Of a DNA stretch of 64,000 nucleotides, positions 47,033-59,389 are shown piece by piece. Below the pieces are notes generated by a model. That model was given only the letters and a program-made list of their open reading frames with translations, did not search any database and was not told the origin of the DNA. Source of the stretch: Spirometra erinaceieuropaei (lineage: Eukaryota > Platyhelminthes > Cestoda > Diphyllobothriidea > Diphyllobothriidae); contig CACRXP010000172.1 of assembly GCA_902702965.1 (NCBI GenBank), positions 170,197-234,196 on the forward strand, written 5' to 3'. Position 1 is the first letter of the stretch. The number at the start of each line of letters is the position of its first letter. A program made the position numbers and the translations under genes.

Positions 47033-50000
47033 GGTGCAATGCACCAACAGAACGTAGATGTTGTGGACGCGAATCGTTCATTTTATCGTCTAGGATTAAC
47101 AGACACTCGGGCGAATTTCCAGTTCGGTTTTGCGCAGTTAAACAAGTTGAAAAGACCGAGCACCCTTTTCAACTACTGTTTTCCCATGTGTTGTATATCC
47201 TTATGACGGCTGCAACTCAGGTGCCAGTTAACGGCCCATGCATCTTTTCCCAACCATTTGTAATGGGGTTAAAGCCTATTTATTAAGCGACGACGTCTAG
47301 CTATCCACAGTCGTGAATTCTTTTTCACAAACTCATGACAAGGAAGTTGCCTGGATAAATACCAGTAAGTGAGTTTTAGCAGGGTGCATTTTAATTTCGT
47401 TTTTGAATAGTAAAAGCTGCCAAAATTAGGGCCGTTTTCACAAAACGTTTATCACGAGTAAATCTTAAGTGGATGCGAGGTAATTATTAACTGTTTAAAG
47501 TGACTTCAGTCCGAGATCTCTGCTTAAGCATTAAAGCTTTCTAACTGAATATTCACTTCATACGAATGGATGGCTTATAGGATTGCCTAAATATTTGTCA
47601 GTACCTTAAAATGCGCCGGTTACATACCACAGCCTACACTACCACCCTAACGTCTAGTATGTTTGTCTTAGAATGCGGCCACCAGGCTCCGACACAGAAG
47701 TACTGGTTCTCGCTTTTGTGGTTGGGTTGTTTACTCTGCCGTATTTGTTCAGTAAACAGTTAGACTGTACCGTGCGACAACGCGACAGTACAGGCTTGGT
47801 CGCCCTCTCAATCGCACAGTTTCAAAAAGATAAACAAATCACTTAAGTGTGAACCTTGCCCAGGCCATATAAGTTAAGATCAAACAGAAATTGTTCGATT
47901 GACAGTACAGATTGTGCGTGCGTCATATACAGGCGGTGAAACACAATGACTGTAACTCAAGCGGTCAGTGCGGATAAGTGTGAATGTTACACACACACAC
48001 ACACCTTACTGATTCTCTCAATACCCTACGCAGAAAGTTCTATTCGTAAGCGGAACATGCTTCCAAGTCATTATATTGACGAAACATGGGCGCATTTGGA
48101 CAGAAACCAACCCTTCCACATATTCGGAAAATGTCCTTCGCGAATACCTTTCGTAGACCATACCTGCGCGTGTTTCCCCGTAGAAAGCAACGAATAAAAT
48201 GGGGAAGGCTCGTCAAAACAAGCCATGCTAGCTTGTGACCCGATGCTTCTGTTGGCGTAAAGCAGAAAAAGCATGGGTAGAACAACCGCATTATTTTCAA
48301 AAGAGCAACAGCCTGTCCTTTTTGCAATCTTGGGTTCTGAAACACAATGGGTGCTCTTTCGTTTCATAAAGCCCCAAACGTTCAGGCTTATATAAATGAG
48401 TCACAAGAGATTATGTAAAAGTCGCCATCGGCAGGCGGGCTAAACTTTCCAGTAAAATGTTTTATGCTCTTTAATTTCACCTAATATGTAGTCTAGAACA
48501 TCGACGGATATCGCGCTCGTCGTATGAGAAGTATGTTCATATCCATACGCCAAATCTCTAAGGCACTTGATTTAATAGATTGATGTCTAGAAATTAGCAC
48601 GATTTTTTTTCAGAAAAAGAGGAACACCACGGACCTTTATCTGCGAAATGCCAGCCAAGCACTCCATAAATATAAAAATCGTCAGAAATCCGTGAAGAGT
48701 GCAGATATCTTAAATCTACGTTTATGCTCACTCACTTTCTTTGGTGATTAGTTTTTATGTTTATATGGGCTTCCCAACTTGATAAAAACCGGAATTTGCG
48801 GGAAACATCACATCTGAGAACTCAGTGAGTTGGCTGAAGTTTTCAAGGCTTATCTTATCTTGAGAACGTTCATATCTAAACTCCTCAGACCATATTCCTC
48901 AAGACGGTCAACGGAGGGTGCATAGGACTGCAAAATACTCACTGTCATCTTATAGAAATCTTGAAACCTGGCGAACTCCACAGTCGTCAGAAAACACGGA
49001 GTAATTTTACAAGAGATTTTTTTCTCAATACACGAAAAATAGGATGCTCGCGAGTGCATTCGTCAGACATATTTCAATCTCCCTCTTTCTAACCACTCCT
49101 TTGGCGGTCGAAGTTATGAAAACGTTTGTCAATGAACGCCCTACCAATGGGCCCAAGCAGACAAATCTTCTCACAGTCAGTTCCGTTTCGAGAAATGCAA
49201 AATGACATATCTTAGCTATCAATCATGTGCGCCATTTCAAAAACTATAGACACCAAGCAGTTGACTGGCTGCCGTATAAGCGAATTACACCACTTTTTGT
49301 AGGATATAAAGAGGTTTTATTGACTTGCCCGTTTACGTAGACAATAACTATGTAATTTTAAAACTGAATTAACTCAATTAACGGGAGCTTTCGATTTTTG
49401 CTCGTGTTCGATTTTCTCCAGAAAATGGTTTTTTTATTACCGACGGAACATTCATTCAAACGTTTCCGTGTTTTCATTTGATTAAACGTCGTTTACTTTG
49501 GACTTATGGTTTTAGTGGGTCCTTTTTGACTGGTTATCGAATTAAAAGAACTTTTTGCGAATTAACTTATGCCTTATGATTTAGCTCAGCTACCGTACAG
49601 TTGTGAGGAAAAACCCAAATTTCCCCGCAAAAAAGACGGACAGCCCAGTCGACACCTAGTCCGAATGACGTTTACTTATTAGACGGTCGTGAGAAAAGTG
49701 GTGTTCTAGCGACTATTTTTAGTTCTATCTTTTCCAGTCGAATATTTTTTGTTAAAGTTTTTTGTGCCAATCAGTTCTGTCAGTAAAATATATTCGACAG
49801 GAGGTTGGAGATATTTTCTGACTTACGAACTTCGCATCAGTTGAGCGTACGTGTAGGAGATATAGGCCTGTGAATATTAGTCAGGATATTTTATCGGATT
49901 CTGATTCCTACCTTCGGTATGTTGTGAATCTGTAGTCATCATTACTTGTGACAATTTCTGATGAAAAATATCAGAGTGCATCACTAAGATACGAATCCGA

Positions 50001-51110
50001 TAATTCGAATAGGGTTCTATACCTAGTGCAGAAAGCCGAACACTTGCTCGCGCTATATTTACTAAGATACGCACTTCCTGAAAGTAAGAAGTGAGGATAA
50101 ACAATCCTGAGTAATACACCGAGTTGTGGAAATGCAGTCGCCAGCATTCAAAGCAGGACCTAAAATTAAACCCACTGGCGTTTTGGTATGACAATTTTTC
50201 TAATGAGCTGGCGTTCAAATATTTCGATCGCAATGGTAGATAAGTTCCAGTAATGACGATCGCGTCCTTAAAAAAACCAGACGTGCTCAAAAGTCATATT
50301 TTTCATTCGAAGCCTCTTACTGCAGAGGCACAAAGGGGGACAGAAATTAGTGCAAGCATGGGGAATCAAGCTTGCTGGTAATAACTGCATTAGAAGTAGC
50401 ACCACCTAGTAGTGGGGAAAGAGTGAGCGAGTGACAACTTGGTTCACGCTACCTTAACTGATGCCAGGTTCCAGGAGCAGATTGTCAGATAGATACTATC
50501 AACTACTCATGCGTTAAAGGGGATGCCAATTTATCTGTGCATTCTTCGCTCCAGGTGATAAGACGACCGAGTGTTTTGTTGTGATTGCCTGACAGTCTTC
50601 AGGGTACTTCCCATAATGCCTACTTACGTCAAAGCATATATCCTCCCAAAAGTCCACTCCGAGAAATGATAATTTATGGTCTATTAATCTAAGATGATGG
50701 CTGGAAAAATATATCCTCTTGTTACCCCCAAGTTTGGCCGACATAGTAACTCCTATCGTCTATGCACGCCACCTAATTTACCATCATTTGTTGGCCATTA
50801 GACAACAGATTAGAACTTGCTGCCTGAAAACAGTGCAATTTTCAAATTGTAGCTCACAAATAGATTTCGTGGAATACTGGGCGACGAAGAAAAGTGCCCA
50901 ACGGTTTGCATAAGTACTTGAACTTGCCATTGTCACAGGCAAATCAGGAGTAACTCACAGCGACCGGATTGAAACGTGTACGAAGCGGGGCACCTTAGAC
51001 CTAAACTTCAGGCACTGCCATCGTAAGGCGCTCATGCAGCTCCTCCGTTAAGGATGGAGTAACAGAGTCCATCAATGGAAAGAACTGAATTCATTCGGGA
51101 CTAACTTCTG
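47033..51110. other. 4 kb A+T-rich stretch, no gene recognised
   Basis: Only a short (AC)n tract (47990-48004) stands out. The longest frame (49877-50290, minus, 137 codons) matches no family I know, lacks clear splice context and is of chance length. No MITE, SINE or family C copy was seen, in contrast to the flanks. Confidence 0.6.
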
Positions 51111-51114
51111 TGCA

Positions 51115-51505
51115 TCCGTATCGGACGGTTGGACCGTCGCAAGCCACGATATCCACCGCGTGTCCAACAAAGTCAGCTCAGAACCGGTGACTTACACATG
51201 GATTACTCTGTAGCGAGGCATAACTGCACAGCATACGGCACATTCTAACCTCCTACTCCCACCAGACTCTAATGGCGAGACAATATCAAGACAACCGGGA
51301 CCGATGAATGAAAAGGCTAAAGGAGCTTGTCTGCGCGTGCCACACACGACCTGGATGCACGGGGTTTTGTATGAGGGCGACTCGGGTACGTGGGAGTGTC
51401 ATAATGGACACTTTTAGAAGGAGTCAATTATCCTGCCAGTCGGTAACCTTCTGAGTCAGGACGGATCCGTGTGTCGGCCTCTTTATTTCTCCCCCCCCCC
51501 TCTCA
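51115..51505 (+). repeat. dispersed repeat family C, copy 10
   Basis: ATCGGACGGTTGGACCGTCG, GATATCCACCGCGTGTCCAA, CTAATGGCGAGACAATATCA, CGCGTGCCACACACGACCTG and GGAGTCAATTATCCTGCCAG follow the family order. Confidence 0.7.
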
Positions 51506-51817
51506 TGCTCCAATCGACTGTCCGAGCCCGTCAACCAGACACCTATTGGATTGGGATGACTGAGGTGACGTGGAGGGCTTCGCGTCTAAGGCCTGTCCCC
51601 AAATGCATGTACGACAGTAGGTAATGACTCGCGCGGGCTCTGCGCAACCCGACAAACGCGCGTCGTGAGCTAGTCTGACCGACGTTACGGCTCGGCAAAT
51701 CTGCAGTGCAGCTCATTATGGGAACCGCCATCCATACTCAGTGGAATTAGATGAATAGGATCTAATCGGCAAAAGAATTTGAACTTACTTGACAGGTCGC
51801 CTCGTTTTTTGATGGTA

Positions 51818-52553
51818 CAGTAGATGTGCAAACTCATGACATTCTGACCGAAATTCTGAAATGCGTTTTCGACTCGAACAGAGTACTTAAGCAGGAATGT
51901 AAAATTAATCACCGTGCACCATAACCTCATGATAATTTATTTTATTCCGGTTGCCAGCTTTCGAAAGAACTTCTTTCCGGCCGCCTGCAAAAACAACGTT
52001 CTGTGAAAAATGACTACTTAAATAGTACGGAATTTTCTCACTGATGTTCGATACCCTTAAAATTTAAATGCATTTCATAGTAAACGAGCATTGAAATATT
52101 CATTCCCTCACTTATTTGGTAGAGAATTACGTCTTCTTCAAATTTTATACTTGAAGAAAGGGTATAATTCGGTTTTTTAAAAAAACCTTTCTAATTACCG
52201 AACAATTTGAACACGACCTGCCGCTATATTCACTTTCGGAGTTTCCAAACTACAAGCTGTATATTTTCGGTGTATGGAGAATCATGCATTTCTCTACGGT
52301 ATTAAGAGGAGGCCATATGGTGTCCATGAAAGTTAGCAGTGGATTTGAACCATATTGTATACTTTAAAAGAAACGCTAGTAAATGCATTTCATGGTCTTA
52401 AAAAATCTCATAATTTGAAGTTAGTGTGAAAGCCGGCATCATGAAGTGACTGAATTATCATGACATTATGCTCCTCAGGGATTCATATCACAACACGACT
52501 GGAAACGCATTGCAGGATTTCGGTCAGCAGTTCATTAATTACCACATCTACTG
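51818..52553. mobile_element. old foldback MITE copy, both ends present
   Basis: TA flanks are at 51816-51817 and 52554-52555. The left end is CAGTAGATGTGCAAACTCAT and the right end reads CATTAATTACCACATCTACTG. The length is 736 bases; the arms are inverted and the right arm is shortened. Confidence 0.8.
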
Positions 52554-52559
52554 TATATT

Positions 52560-54690
52560 GAAAACTAAGAAACACAGAGGGGTTTCGTGCTGTCGGTCAG
52601 AAAAAAATTTGAGTCATTTGAGTTTATTACAGAAAAAACCACCTGCACTTAGCCCCCTAAACATCTTCAGCGCAGTCTGAATGTGGGAACTGATTATGTA
52701 GGAAAAGCATTGTCAAGGTCGTTTGGGAGAAAACATCCTGTGGACTTTTGCCTAGTCCAGATAGCTAAATTTAAACATTCCCCAAATACGCCTGGCTCAC
52801 GTTAAGGTGATGACCTCAGTGCTTTCAAGCATAAATAGTTAGCTCTGATTCAGTAATTAATTCTCCATTAACACCACTAACCACCTGATCGCCTCTGACT
52901 TGGTGTTATTATCACATTGCTAGTTGGGGTGACCGTTCACAAGTTGTCCAGTGATTATGCACATACAGTCTTCATTTTGACGCGGAAGATTGTTGAAGAA
53001 GCATTAGTGTTCACGCCCTCGGTCCCTTATATGACCCACTAAGATAATTTTTATTGGCTGATTCTGACTATTTCCATGATATCGCAGCTGTGCACGCGCC
53101 CAGACCAACTGACTATCGTCTGGAGCCAATCAGCGCAGGCGAGATAATCGATCGTCCAGGGTTTGCCGCTTTCCTCTACCCTCGCCCACCCGTTCAAGCT
53201 TCGCTCCCAGCACAAGGCACTTCTTTTACGATCCAAGTGCTTGTGACAGATACTGTGTGCTACTCTCGTTAACCCTAAAACTTGATCGATTAACGTAACA
53301 ATATTGACCTCCACGGCCTGAGTGGACCGCCTGATCGAACCCACGTCAGACAGACGGTCCTACTGTCTCACCAAAACGCAGGATACCATCTGCGGCCTGT
53401 TAAGCGAAATGGGGGCCCCACTAAGGGAGGTACTTTTGGTGTAGGCATACGAACTGGTTTTATTCTTAAACATGGGTCCTGAACAAACAAATGACTCACT
53501 TAGTCGAAGCTTACTTTATACACACATGAAAGCAGCGTCAAGCCAGTTGATAAATGGGTTTACGGTTGCAATGGAGATATTTTCTAGGTACCATTCCAGA
53601 CGGTTTCGCCTGCGGTGGCATACAAGTCACCTAGAGGAAATTGTTTGCAGCTGTAACTGCTGTTTCATTTGGAACAAACGTCAACTGTAGGAGTGGGTAC
53701 AATTGAGCGGACGTTTTATGCCTATGCACATTGAATTGGAAATTTCTGATTGGGACGGTACAGGGTGATAGTCATAGGACGCACATCAACTACCACCAGA
53801 GTCCTCACGGGAGGTTTCACGGAAGATAACGGTAATCATCATTGTGAATGATTGCTTTTAAACAGTCGGGCAAAAAGACATCCCTGCAACTGTTTTCTAC
53901 ATGCCTACCACTTACCTAGTCGACCTTGAACAACAATAGTCGTAGGCTCCATTCCTCCCCCTGCCCTCAAAACACCCAAGTATCCAGTTTAACAGTAACC
54001 TTCTTCCACACCCCTCCCCGTCAGCCCTGTCAACTCGGAAATTTAATGCTTTTATTTGTCTTTTTTCCAGAAGGATTATTTCGGTGTCCCCAAAAGCTCA
54101 AAAATTCACGCGTAACGTCTTGCATTCCTCAAAAGTCTCCTTATTTCTTTGATGCCAAGCCAGACTGCAAGAACGTGAAGGTCAGCTTTGTGAGACAATT
54201 CAGAATCTACTACTGTCCACGCCGTCAAAAATCTGGTGCACTTTTTAAAGACTCATCTCCCAACACCCTGACGCGCATTCACCATGCATTTAAAATATGC
54301 TATTCCCAACATTTTGGATGTTGAGTGCTGCATTGAAAGGAAATAAATAGCTATCTGAAATTGACTTGAGGCCACACTTTTGCGCGACGGTCCGCAGACC
54401 ACAAAGTCGTAAATTCTGTATGCTAAAAAGCAAGTAAACGACCACATCTCCTAACAGGCTGCCTTTCACTCATTTCGCAAGAAAATGCCTAGAGGAATTT
54501 TGCAGGAATTTACATATCAAGGGCGTTGGACGACGGGGTGGGTGGGTTCAATTTAGAATTCCTCGATACATTAAAAAGGCATATAACGTAAATATAATTT
54601 TCTGGCTTTCTACGGAATTTCGATCATATTGTCCGTCCCCCTACAAGGCTCTACCGGTAAAACCCAAATGTGATTGAACTTGTGTCGTCC
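52560..54690. other. no gene recognised
   Basis: A polypyrimidine-CAG acceptor-like site at 54055-54070 is followed by short open frames, but no family match supports an exon. No repeats of the families above were seen. Confidence 0.5.
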
Positions 54691-54693
54691 AGT

Positions 54694-54778
54694 GGGGCCT
54701 CATAGTTCAGATGGTTAGAGCGTTGGCTGCATTAAAGCCTCCGCTTGCTGTCATGGATTCGAATCCCACCGAGGCCCC
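54694..54778 (+). repeat. tRNA-like dispersed repeat, copy 2
   Basis: GGGGCCT (54694-54700) pairs exactly with AGGCCCC (54772-54778), like an acceptor stem. GTTC..GAGC can form a D stem, and GATTCGAATCCC resembles the B box. The anticodon arm is irregular and the middle is too long for a standard tRNA. Because 10160-10251 has the same layout, I treat it as a repeat; a real tRNA with an intron is the alternative. Confidence 0.55.
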
Positions 54779-55299
54779 GAGTTTTTCACAGCTGGGACAA
54801 AGTGAATTTTACTACTGTTCCCGTATTAGCGATGGCCTCGCAGCAAAATGCTGAAGAGATAGAGAGGCGTCTACACCCATATTCGACCTTTAATGAGCAT
54901 CTGCCTCATGCAATCCAAAACGCAATAAAAAGCCAGTAAGGAAATCTATAAGAGCTAAGCAAAAGGCCTGGATTCCTCAGATTATAAATACTAAGTCCTG
55001 ACAGTTTTCAATGTTATTTAATGTACAGTCGGCGTAGGTCAGGGCACAAAATGTCGCGTCGGCCTCAAGACCAGGGCGGGTAGGAGGCGAGTGCTTTTTC
55101 AGTTTATTTGGACAGAAGACTGGGGAGGGGGCATCTAACCAGCAGATGCTCAACTTTATCAAAGTAATCTAATTTACCACAGCCCCCACTTCCGACTGTG
55201 TGCTCTTTTCCCAAAGCGTGCACGTCTAGAGTCAAGGACTGAGCTTGTTAGGAGAAAAACTCGCTTTTCTGCCGCGAGGGCCGTAAGGTGAGGCAGTTC

Positions 55300-55331
<32 letters not shown>

Positions 55332-55332
55332 A
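55300..55332. repeat. (CT)n(CA)n simple repeat
   Basis: TCTCTCTCTCTCTCTCTCTC runs directly into CACACACACACA. Confidence 0.9.
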
Positions 55333-56075
55333 ACCATAGTTGTCTCGCGCACGCGCAAACACACCCACTGTGACGTCACTTCCTGGAGAACCTACCTCCT
55401 CCTCCTTCCTCGCATAGTGAGGTATGCTACCTCGAGGGCAGACTGAGGTCTTTCCTACTTAACTTTTCTCGCCGTCACAGGCCTTATTGCCACCAACTGG
55501 ATGGCGGTAAATACACCCCCATGCTGTGCATCGCAGCAGAACACCCGCTACAAGGCCAACAGCAGGTGCGGGTTTAGAAATGACCACAACGCCCATTTGG
55601 GATCCGCTTGCTGGTTGAGAGTGCGCTAGCCATCCGCCTTGGTAGAAAGGATACCGGGCTGAAAATTAACACACGGTGCACCAGTGGACTGGGCTTAACG
55701 CCTCTTCTCTAGTTGTCTTAAAAGTGCAGAAAGAGGGATCACTCTGGAGAAGGACGAAAAGATAGACCTAATAGGCAACTTGAGATTCCCTCTTGGAAGA
55801 AGATACGTCCTCAGCCAGACTGGCCCAGGAGCGGTTTATCGATGCAGAGAGTGGATAGGTACACGAACGCGCGCAATTATTTTACGACCAATCACTGGTG
55901 AAAATGTTCAACGGGTTTAATTGGGAACGCCTACTACCCTCACGAAAAGAAGGAAATCTCTAGTTAAGGATGAGGAGGGGGGAGAGAACAGGACGTTCGT
56001 GGGGCTTTTCTCATCCTCACAACACTTTCTGCGTTAGCAAAGTAAAGACTTGATTGGAAGAAGAGGGGAATAACG

Positions 56076-56317
56076 GTAAGATGTGGTTATGTAGCCCCAC
56101 CTGACAGACACAATACTGTTGGGATTAGGGTTAGGGGTGAGGGCAACTATTTCTCAACCACTCAAAGTACGACCGCGCATTCCCAATAGCTCTTCTTTTA
56201 CACATAACTACTTCATCTCGCCTCCAGCCCCACCTGTAAAAACCCCTATTACCACCGGTCCGCTATAACAGATGGCTGGGGTTTGTTTACTTCAGGTGGG
56301 GGTATGTAACATCTGAC
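56076..56317 (+). mobile_element. telomere-tract inverted-repeat element, copy 5 (short)
   Basis: It starts GATGTGGTTATGTAGCCCCA and ends CAGGTGGGGGTATGTAACATC. The telomere-like tract is reduced to GGGATTAGGGTTAGGGGTGA GGG. The internal block, CAAAGTACGACCGCGCATTC to GGCTGGGGTTTGTTTACTTC, is kept. Confidence 0.82.
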
Positions 56318-57365
56318 CGGAATATCTGCTGGCGAGTTATGAGCAGGCCCGTTCAGAGGCGCCCAGACAAGTTCTCCAAGGTCTGTCAGTTAAAAGTTTT
56401 ATGCAATCGATTACTAAGACGAGAGATGTAAATAGCCTGGCGTTCCAAATTCAGAGAACCGTGAGTCTTTAGACCAACAGACCACACTAGAGTCCGCAGT
56501 TGTTGAGCCCTAATCTTACGTGTTGTAATTGTTGGTCAGTAACAACCTCAAGTTACAAATAGTGCAGCATACTCTGACTCCTTTCTTTTATCTCCTCGTC
56601 CCCCCTACTTTTGCCTATGATATTGAGTTCGTGTCCCGACCCGAGACAATGGAGCTCCTGATCCAGGGCGCGCGCGCACCATTTATGCTACAGCCGGGAC
56701 ACTTGTCTTCTCTCATGTGCCGTCGATATGGATAAAGCATCCAGATGTCCTGAGCAGGAGGTGGAATTGTTGACAGAGGAAGCGGGGACCAATTAGTTAG
56801 GGAGACTTCAGAGTCCATTTGCATTATCGAGATCTCTTTGATGTATCCAGTTGACCACCTAGACTAACCGTTTTATCAATACCTCTGTTTACTGTGTTTT
56901 GGTCAGTGCAAACGTCAGGACGTGGCTGTGGAGATGATAGCTGGTCACGAACTGTGGCCGGTTCTCCACAGCCAGTGGGCCAATTTGCCTCCCGACCACA
57001 CAGCCCCTGTCTTCCCACGTACGCAATCCCCTCTCCCCTTTTTTTCGCCACCACTTTTGTTCATTCCTCTGCAGGCGTTTCGTTCTGGTCCCGTCTAACG
57101 TTGTGTTTCCGTTAGGCTAGAGAGTTTTCACATGTTGGCTGACAGCAATAAGCGCTACCGACATAAATGGTGCAAGTCGTGCAAATAGGGGCCAGCACTA
57201 CCTTTGGTTATCGTTTGTTTGCCAGTAGGATCGCTCTGCAGGATGCGTAACAGTCAGTATAATCGTCCTACTACCTGTCTAAGGTGATACAGGGCACCTC
57301 AGTTGCCTCATAGGAAGTTTCCGCTGTCTTGGGGACTCGGATTTTGTTGTCAGGCTTCTGGCAAC

Positions 57366-57560
57366 TATGGGGTATGGCGATTCCATACTAACAGCACAGG
57401 TAGTGGCTAAAAGCCCATACACGCTTGTTTCGCTGGGCGACCCACTGACGAGCCAAACTCCTCGCAGCTGTGCCATGCAGCAGCAGAATATCGACGAAAC
57501 ACGCGTGTATGGGCCTTTGGAAAGTACCTGTGCTGTTACTATGGTATCACCTTACCCTAA
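57366..57560 (+). ncRNA. hammerhead-like ribozyme repeat, copy 4, with antisense partner
   Basis: The plus-strand core is CCCA-CTGACGAG (57441-57452), a distal hairpin GCAGCTGTGCCATGCAGC, CGACGAAAC (57492-57500), ACGCGTGTA, then TGGG. CCCA/TGGG could form stem I. To the left, 57366-57431 is an inverted copy of the part from CGAAAC onward (GGCTAAAAGCCCATACACGC TTGTTTCG), so the whole region is a head-to-head inverted repeat. Confidence 0.55.
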
Positions 57561-57757
57561 AGTATACTACTGGCTGTCTGTCGGCAGTTAATGAATATTA
57601 CGCGGTTACTCGCTGTCGCTGATGGACGTTGTCCCAAATAGCCATGCATAAAAACTTCGGTCTGAGCCTATAGACCTAGAATATACTGATGCACTCCAAC
57701 TTCGCACTGAAGTCCTGAGGAATTTAAAAGGAAACAATTTCTTGGGGACTAATTTGT

Positions 57758-57942
57758 CCTTATTCTTCCCTCATCCCCTATTTCCGTTTATTCCTCTTCT
57801 TCCCATTTTTACTCTACTTCCTTTCATTTCTCTACTTGCTATTTTTACTCCCTTCTTCTTCCCTCTTTCTCCTCCCTCTTTCTTTTTTCCTTCTTCTTAT
57901 TCTTCTTCCTGTCTTTTTCCTCCTTATTCTCTCCCAAAGACT
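57758..57942. repeat. pyrimidine-rich low-complexity tract
   Basis: About 185 bases of nearly pure C/T, with units such as CTTCTTCCCTC and TTTCTCCTCCC. The open frame across it is an artefact of composition. Confidence 0.85.
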
Positions 57943-57949
57943 GGTCGCC

Positions 57950-59348
57950 ACAAAGCGTTACGTACACTGAACCGACCGTTTTCGGTTAAGTTGTCAGGCA
58001 GGGCGCAAATATGAGAACATAGGAACCCTTCACGTCTTCTCGCAGAAACAGCATGAATAAACTGCCCCAATTAAGGCCTTCATTTGAATTCACTAAGGGA
58101 CAACAAAGCCGGCACTTAGTATGCACGCCATCGTCTTTCGTACTCGGTTCGTTGTCTCAAAGACAAATGACCAATTATTCCCAGACGTCCCGAAGACAAA
58201 ACCGCCCTGTAGTCGAGGGCCTACTCAAAGAGTTTCTAAGAGGGGATTAGCCGTTCTTGATAAGACCTCCTATCACCTAGCTGGAAAAAGAGACATTTCA
58301 CCGGAGACTGTTAAGCTAAACAGCATTATGACCGCGCCTTATAAAAAGCCTTCGAGATTGACACGATCCCACTGAAAAACTTAATACTTAAATGGTATTT
58401 AAAAAGATCTAGGTTAGAAGAAGTAGCAGAAGGTGAACAAACTAGGATTCGACGGAGCACAAAAAGTGAGATCTCGAAACTGTTTATCTCCGTTTCGCAG
58501 GTTTACTTGCAGTTTCTGCGTACATCATACGTTCTTAACAAACGAGCGAACTCCCCATTAAGCGAAGCCTTTTTTGGCAGAAAAACTGCCAATTAAGGAG
58601 TTTTGCAGTATAACCTGCTAATGCCAACTGGGTATCCTAAGAAACATGCAATCAGAAACATTTACCTTGCATAAAAAGGCGTCTTTTCCATACGACAGAC
58701 CAAATAAAAAAGCAGTATTCCAAGGCCAGCAAATTCCTGATAAAATCTCCCCGAAGTTCATAATTTACCTTCAAAGGAGGTCAAATGAGACAATTTTTAT
58801 TCATGCCGAAGAATGAATGGATGTTGTAGCTGGTTGTGGACAATATTTTCGTTGTGAAATATCCCTAAAATCTTCATCTTAAGCAGCACTTGGAACGCCG
58901 ACTCAATAGCCGAGCTGGTCAACTTCAATCTACAGTGTTACAACCGCGAAGTACTGGACACTCCATGGTAGAAGTTCGCTGTCTGTAAAAGACGTACAGA
59001 CCCGTCACCGGCTCTGCAAAAAAACTCAGGGGAGCAGATTTTCCTGCCGACATTCAGTAGCTCATGGAAGCGATTGCAACACTAACAAAACATATTGTGT
59101 CTAAAGAGGTTGGCCGGTATTTGTGCTGGTTGCATTAGTGGACTAGATAATAGTTGCCAGCCTCTGCGCTTTTCGGCTGTCAAGTTTATGTCTGCTCTGA
59201 GCAAGGCAAACTTCGCTCCTGAGACTTGCGCAAGCCCACGAAGCCTGGGTGATGGCGAAGCAGTTAGTTAGGATGACAACTCTACAAATTATTGGTGCGG
59301 CCAAGACCAACGCTTTGTCCCATGAATGGCTCATAAAGGATGCGAAGT
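57950..59348. other. no gene recognised
   Basis: No exon, RNA gene or member of the repeat families described here was identified. Confidence 0.5.
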
Positions 59349-59389
59349 AGGAGGAGGAGGAGGAGGAGGAGGAGGAGGAGGAGGAGGAA
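59349..59389. repeat. (GGA)n simple repeat
   Basis: About 13 GGA units. The leucine run on the minus strand is a by-product. Confidence 0.92.

Noticed and set aside
49877..50290. 137-codon minus-strand frame in A+T-rich DNA
   Set aside because: Its length is within chance expectation for 64 kb in six frames, its composition is unremarkable and it has no known motif.
54055..54115. Polypyrimidine tract, CAG and a short frame KDYFGVPKSSKIHA ending in a stop, as if a last exon
   Set aside because: Only 14 codons, no matching upstream exon and no recognised family.
57742..58014. 90-codon plus frame rich in Phe, Pro, Leu and Ser
   Set aside because: It follows the pyrimidine tract at 57758-57942 and is a composition artefact.
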